A stretch of 64,000 nucleotides of DNA from Struthio camelus (taxonomy: Eukaryota; Chordata; Aves; Struthioniformes; Struthionidae), in contig NC_090942.1 of NCBI RefSeq assembly GCF_040807025.1, positions 40,254,911-40,318,910 on the forward strand. The letters run 5' to 3'. The notes beneath the pieces were generated by a model. That model did not search any database. It had not been told where the DNA came from and was given only the letters and a program-made list of their open reading frames with translations. Both the position numbers and the translations under genes were made by a program. Positions within the stretch are counted from its first letter, which is position 1. Each line of letters opens with the position of its first letter. Of the stretch, positions 60,601-64,000 are shown in pieces.

Positions 60601-61996
60601 TACTAAAAAAAAAAAAAAAAGCAGGCTGCGAGCAATAATATAGATTATTCTATAGCCTTAGTGATGGCAAGACTACACATATGCACACATCAATATACAT
60701 CAAAAATATAAATATTGCTTGGTTTTAATCTTCTAATGTCCTCACAGAGCCGTTTTCACAGAATGGGTTATCTGATGAACAAATATGAAAAATCTTATTA
60801 TGAAACATCACAAACTGATATGCTTGAAGTAAGGGGCCTGTTCCTCATTCAGTTTCTTTCATGTATATTCAATATATATATCTTTTTGCCCAAAATAAAA
60901 AATGATTTGCTAAATCAAGTTCAGTGAGAAAACAGAAACTGAATACTACCACACTACTCCTGCCTTTTCCAGGCAACGTTATTTGCAAAAGCCCAGAGCC
61001 CAATACCCTACAGCGATCAACTCTAGTTCTGCCTTCCTCATCAGCTCGGTCCTGAATGATGAAGCAACTCACATTTGCCAAGCGTTTGCCACATATTTAG
61101 CAGTACACGCTGTCTCAGGAAGGCTCCCTCTATCAGCTGAGAGAAGCCAAAGTCTCCTAGGTGAAATCTGCCAGTTGCAGAACTCTCCCTAGCAATTTGT
61201 TAGCACACTACTAAAGGTTTTTATTTTCTTGACTAATTCAGGAAACCATACTCAATAATCCTGCTAAAAAGTCCTATGCTCATCAGGCCATACAGCATTT
61301 TCAGAGCTGTGTCAAATGAGTTCCTCTAGAATACAGCACTGAATTATGAGCTAGCAGTTACTGAATAAACTGCAGTAAAACAGATCAGCTGAACCTTACC
61401 AGAGAAATTCTATGTTCTGTATGTTTGAACTCAGTTGACTACTTTGAATGGATTCGACTCATGAAGCTTGGCTCACAAGGTGACAAACTGCGTCTGACTG
61501 ACAAGCTGACACAGAATGAGATATTCCCTTGGAACCTCCCATCATCTAATCTACATTTTGAAAGCTTTTACTTGTAAAAAACTAGCTGACCATCAACACT
61601 GGGACTATCTGCTCTCTATTCTAGATGACTCTGAATTGTAAGGGGAAAAGTTCCTCCCTCAGTTTCTAGGCCACATTAATACATTCTTTAAAGCACACTG
61701 TGCGTTACACTTTCTTACGATACATTTTACTGCCTTGTCTGAGCTTAATCTCCTTTTTATACTGACCTTTGGGAGCTTAGTCATTAGCATTACAATCTCA
61801 AAACTGTATTTTATAAGCACCACAATTCTAAGTTTTTTGCATATGAAATCATTATACCAAGCACATCAAGGCATTAAATTTTTCAGGAATACTCACCTGA
61901 TTTGGAACGCTATTCCTGATACGAGACCAAGCTCCATCTTTGTACAGATACTGAGCTGGAGACAAAAATTTTGATCTATATTCAGTGTTCATCTTC
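48556..61996 (-). CDS. MDM1: MDM1 nuclear/centriolar protein, C-terminal 9 exons (5' part off window)
   Basis: MDM1 is a microtubule-binding protein of centrioles and cilia that restrains centriole duplication; loss causes retinal degeneration in mouse. Exons read here are 61996-61897, 57596-57558, 57189-57014, 55675-55403, 53637-53504, 53394-53264, 52360-52102, 50996-50928 and 48665-48556. Phases agree at every junction and give about 430 codons to the stop, against 714 residues for full human MDM1. Landmarks in order are the last SEYxRxF-type repeat (MNTEYRSKFLSPAQYLYKDG), EGTHFSRYHLNQILSDNN, WDVSS, ALDLAG, RRLVWG, a Glu/Lys-rich acidic stretch, GGRLPTPKLRALGGAQRTHH, DLTTPAVGGAVLVSP, AVSLLTSPPAGLGTLDPLPL, SRRIQGTLKDPEFQHNGNVV and a C-terminus ending RKEDFWGKT. 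The first exon begins with the last base of a split Gly codon, so at least one exon precedes it. None was recognised between 61997 and 64000. It is co-oriented with IL22. Confidence 0.96.
50928..50996 (-). CDS. MDM1: MDM1 internal coding exon
   Basis: 69 bp, acceptor TTCTTAG, donor GAAG|GTATTG. It encodes NVVSPKMRSFQLPLQERNYN then DE. It starts and ends with split codons that join both neighbours without a shift. Confidence 0.92.
51569..51584 (+). repeat. A16 run in an MDM1 intron
   Basis: Homopolymer in the intron between the 52102-52360 and 50928-50996 exons. Comparable A-rich runs in other MDM1 introns are at 53093-53106, 58054-58073 and 60606-60620. Confidence 0.85.
52102..52360 (-). CDS. 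MDM1: MDM1 internal coding exon
   Basis: 259 bp, acceptor GTGTCTTAG, donor AATG|GTAGGT. It encodes PDVEVEAVSLLTSPPAGLG through a long linker to YWSPSRRIQGTLKDPEFQHN. The two ends are the most conserved C-terminal blocks of the family; the middle is variable. Confidence 0.95.
53264..53394 (-). CDS. MDM1: MDM1 internal coding exon
   Basis: 131 bp, acceptor CTGTCTTTAG, donor CGG|GTGAGC. It encodes GAVLVSPPKSKSSSPQQKTR then a basic Ser-rich stretch ending QRRSFR. Reading past the donor meets a stop within ten codons, supporting the boundary. Confidence 0.9.
53504..53637 (-). CDS. MDM1: MDM1 internal coding exon
   Basis: 134 bp, acceptor TTTTTGCAG, donor GTTG|GTAAAA. It encodes ESASVATSDASSVASGTGG, then RLPTPKLRALGGAQRTHHDL and TTPAV. 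The second half is near-identical to the human block. Confidence 0.95.
55403..55675 (-). CDS. MDM1: MDM1 internal coding exon (acidic region)
   Basis: 273 bp, acceptor GTTACCTAG, donor AAAAG|GTAAAA. It encodes VSEKETLPCSKVLHQPDSRE, a VPVKRRLVWGEQ block and a Glu/Lys-rich low-complexity stretch ending ATEDKKIK. The acceptor choice is fixed by phase with the upstream exon (GG|A gives Gly). Confidence 0.92.
57014..57189 (-). CDS. MDM1: MDM1 internal coding exon (coiled-coil-like)
   Basis: 176 bp, donor CCGG|GTAAGG. It encodes VKELRARAKAYRQRIEGTHF, SRYHLNQILSDNNSLWDVSS and ends ALDLAG. The acceptor GATGTGCAG|GTG has a poor pyrimidine tract. It is chosen because it restores phase 0 with the upstream microexon and matches the human VKELREKA block. 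The frame stays open upstream to a Met at 57264, so a longer form is possible. Confidence 0.88.
57558..57596 (-). CDS. MDM1: MDM1 39-nt microexon
   Basis: Acceptor TTCCTCTCCTTAG is strong; the donor GAG|GTTGGT is weak. It encodes 13 residues, ASQNTLNSMWYME, in phase 0 on both sides, filling exactly the gap between PNQ and VKELR. Human MDM1 has GSLNAMWYAE at this place. It is too short for ORF-based gene finding. Confidence 0.85.
57597..61896 (-). other. MDM1 4.3-kb intron
   Basis: The largest intron seen between MDM1 exons here. It holds an A20 run (58054-58073), an A-rich block (59532-59562) and an A15 run (60606-60620), and no recognisable nested gene or RNA. Confidence 0.55.
59532..59562 (+). 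repeat. A-rich low-complexity block
   Basis: Two poly-A runs separated by GAC within the 4.3-kb MDM1 intron. Confidence 0.85.
61897..61996 (-). CDS. MDM1: MDM1 coding exon, first seen in window
   Basis: 100 bp, acceptor TATGATGTCTTAG after a pyrimidine tract, donor CAG|GTGAGT. It encodes KMNTEYRSKFLSPAQYLYKD, GAWSRIRNSVPNQ. This is the last of the repeated EYxxxF motifs (human KVNSEYRAKFLSPAQYLYKA) that bind microtubules. Confidence 0.96.
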
Positions 61997-64000
61997 CTAA
62001 GACATCATAAAGAGGAGGGGAAAAAAACAAAGAATAAAGTTTGATATATAGAAGGCTCTTAAAGAGCATGTTTAAAGTTATAGCAACAATCACAAGTGTT
62101 CTGGCACCTAAATTCCAGGGCTGAGACTCGAAAAAACACATGCTCATCCCTACCAAGACAACTAGAAAAGCTGCAAAAAGCTCATTCGCAGCTGGTGGCT
62201 CTTGAAGTATGTACCCATGTTGGCTTCTCTTCATAGCTCTTCGGTCAGAAGCTTTTGCCCTTACAGCCAAATCAGAACATAACACGCACATAAACTCAAT
62301 TACTTCAATGCAAAGTGGAGCATCTTAGCTGCTGATGAAGGTGCATTTAAGCAAAAATACTTGATTTTGCACTGACGCATTCAAGACAGAGTAAGCTGAA
62401 CACAGAACTATGAACTCCGCTGTAAAGGCAGTACAGATCTGACATACGGGTGGGAAGGACTGTTGGGGGCCGGATCATCTGAAACTGCTGAATGAAAAAA
62501 AGATTGATTCATTTTCCCTTCTGCCACACACATACATACACAGAGAAATTAACCTAAAGCAGGCAATACATACAATATTACCAGTCAGAACTCTTACTTA
62601 AGCACTGACCTGTGGATTTATCAACTTAAATCTGAGCAAGTTTTTATTTTTAATCTTGCTTCAGAACTAACTTTATTTTCTCATATTCAACATAAGCTGA
62701 AAAAGTCCTCTCTTTCAGTCCTTCTTCAGATACAGACCGTAAAGCCTAAAGTCAGAGAACGAAACAGATCTTGTAAAAAGAAATGTATCAAGGAAAGAAA
62801 ACCTCTATACTCAGAACTTTCTTTATGTCCTTTTCTTTGAAATCTGACAGAAGTAGCTCAAAACCTGCGCATCAATCCCAGTCACTCTGTCACAAAAACA
62901 CACTACGCAATGCAAATTGCATAAGAAGTGCAACTCCTGTCTCTGCATATTGAGAATTTGCACATACTCAGTTATTTGCTTCGAGAACTTCTTGTCTTGT
63001 ACTGCCACACTGATGGTTTAACAGGCAGAAATCTCTGTCCTTAAACAGGAAAAGTCATAACAAACGATTGAGAATTTTTCCTCCAACTCGCTGCAAAATT
63101 ACGTCCTATCTACTGTGTCTAGGAACTATGAAAACCAAAGAGATTTTAAACCAAAGGTTTTAATTACACTATACTCATTCACTTTCTCAAAAAGTAATCT
63201 TATTTTATAGTATTTGAGTGTGTTTGGGTGTTTATTTTTTAATTATCTCCCAATATCCAAAGGTAATCAGATGTGGTTTAAGTCTCCTCTCCTGTCTTTA
63301 ATCTAATGCCTTAATATTGCCAGAAAACCATGTGAATGAAAGTAAGTATTGGGAGGTACATGAAGCATGAAGATATCGGAGGTGGATTAGATGTATGCAT
63401 TCTGAACTTGATCCATTCTGGGCTTCTACGTTTCTGATATATCTCAGATGCGTAGAAAATAGAAACATGAGCTCAATCCCTGCAGCGTAGGAATGTGGCA
63501 GAAGTAAAAGATACTTAGACACCCCTCAGTAACAGTCTGATTTCATTTTATTTCCATGCTTGTCACATTACCCTAGATGGGACAGACTTATTTATATTTC
63601 CCTTTACCTCTTATGGGATAGAAGGTAGTATGGACTAGAAAAAACAGACATCAACCAAGTACTATCTTCACAATTTTGAGATGTGTGCAGCAAGCAGGAG
63701 AGCAGTTTGAAAGGTGACTACAACTTCCAAAGCACTCGCTGAAAGTTCAATAGCAGCACTACATGACTTTAATTTAATTTGTGTTAATTTTATTAACGGT
63801 CATATCACTGCATTAGGAGGTTCAACTGAGACAATATGGTTACAAAGCTTCCACTTCCACAGCCCAGAGAAGGGGACAGAAATTAACACCAGGTTCAGAA
63901 GTACCCACAGGTAGCTCAATCCCAACACTGACGCAGACACCTCTGCAAGTGGGCAGACATTACATGTGCCCTGTGACTGTAGCATACATCACACGGGTAA
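61997..64000. other. upstream MDM1 intron, no exon found
   Basis: The missing N-terminal MDM1 motifs (SEYQRNF, SEYQRQF, TEYKRNF) were looked for on the minus strand and not found. The sequence is treated as intron leading to exons beyond the right edge. Confidence 0.55.

Noticed and set aside
61989-62291. 100-codon minus-strand frame with a hydrophobic, membrane-like C-terminal half
   Set aside because: The hydrophobic stretch is the pyrimidine tract (TTT/CTT codons) leading to the MDM1 acceptor at 61997, and it runs into the real exon in another frame.
62700-62760. Possible MDM1 exon reading SVSEEGLKERTFSAYVEYE after a CTTTAG
   Set aside because: No usable donor follows and the sequence does not match the expected HQRLG-type MDM1 block.
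1-64000. Bacterial or phage features, CRISPR arrays, tRNA or rRNA genes
   Set aside because: Gene structure, introns and repeats are those of vertebrate nuclear DNA. No regular spaced repeats or structural RNA genes were seen.

Overview
The window is vertebrate nuclear DNA, most likely from a bird. Four 3' ends of CR1 LINEs carry the avian-type terminal repeat (ATTCTGTGATTCTGTGAT), genes are small-exon and intron-split, introns are compact, and decayed copies of very old SINE/LINE families are present. The species cannot be named from the sequence.

Three protein genes can be read exon by exon, all on the minus strand. From right to left (their transcription order): the 3' part of MDM1 (about 48.05-62.0 kb, 9 exons; the 5' exons lie beyond the right edge), a complete IL22 (about 33.85-36.78 kb, 5 coding exons plus a short non-coding first exon) and a complete IL26 (about 9.9-17.43 kb, 5 coding exons). 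This is the conserved amniote order MDM1-IL22-IL26-IFNG. IFNG is expected beyond the left edge and is not seen here.

Layout. 1-9.9 kb: intergenic, with three CR1 tails, an antisense MIR-like fossil and a frame-broken coding-like stretch that I cannot name. 9.9-17.5 kb: IL26, whose 4.4-kb third intron contains a CpG-rich segment with a (GCC)11 run and a perfect 11-bp palindrome. 17.5-33.8 kb: intergenic, with one well-preserved CR1 tail and a relic of an L2/CR1-like reverse-transcriptase ORF. 33.8-36.8 kb: IL22. 36.8-48 kb: intergenic, only short repeats seen. 48-64 kb: MDM1.

IL-22 and IL-26 are secreted IL-10-family helical cytokines that signal to epithelia through receptors sharing IL10RB. 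MDM1 is an unrelated microtubule-binding centriolar/ciliary protein, linked only by synteny. Exon boundaries come from GT/AG sites, reading-frame phase and recalled family sequence. They were not checked by alignment or RNA data. I found no clearly new biological system. The most unusual items are the CpG-rich segment inside IL26, the basic C-terminal tail and reduced N-glycosylation of the IL-22 product, a 39-nt MDM1 microexon, and several strong hairpins.
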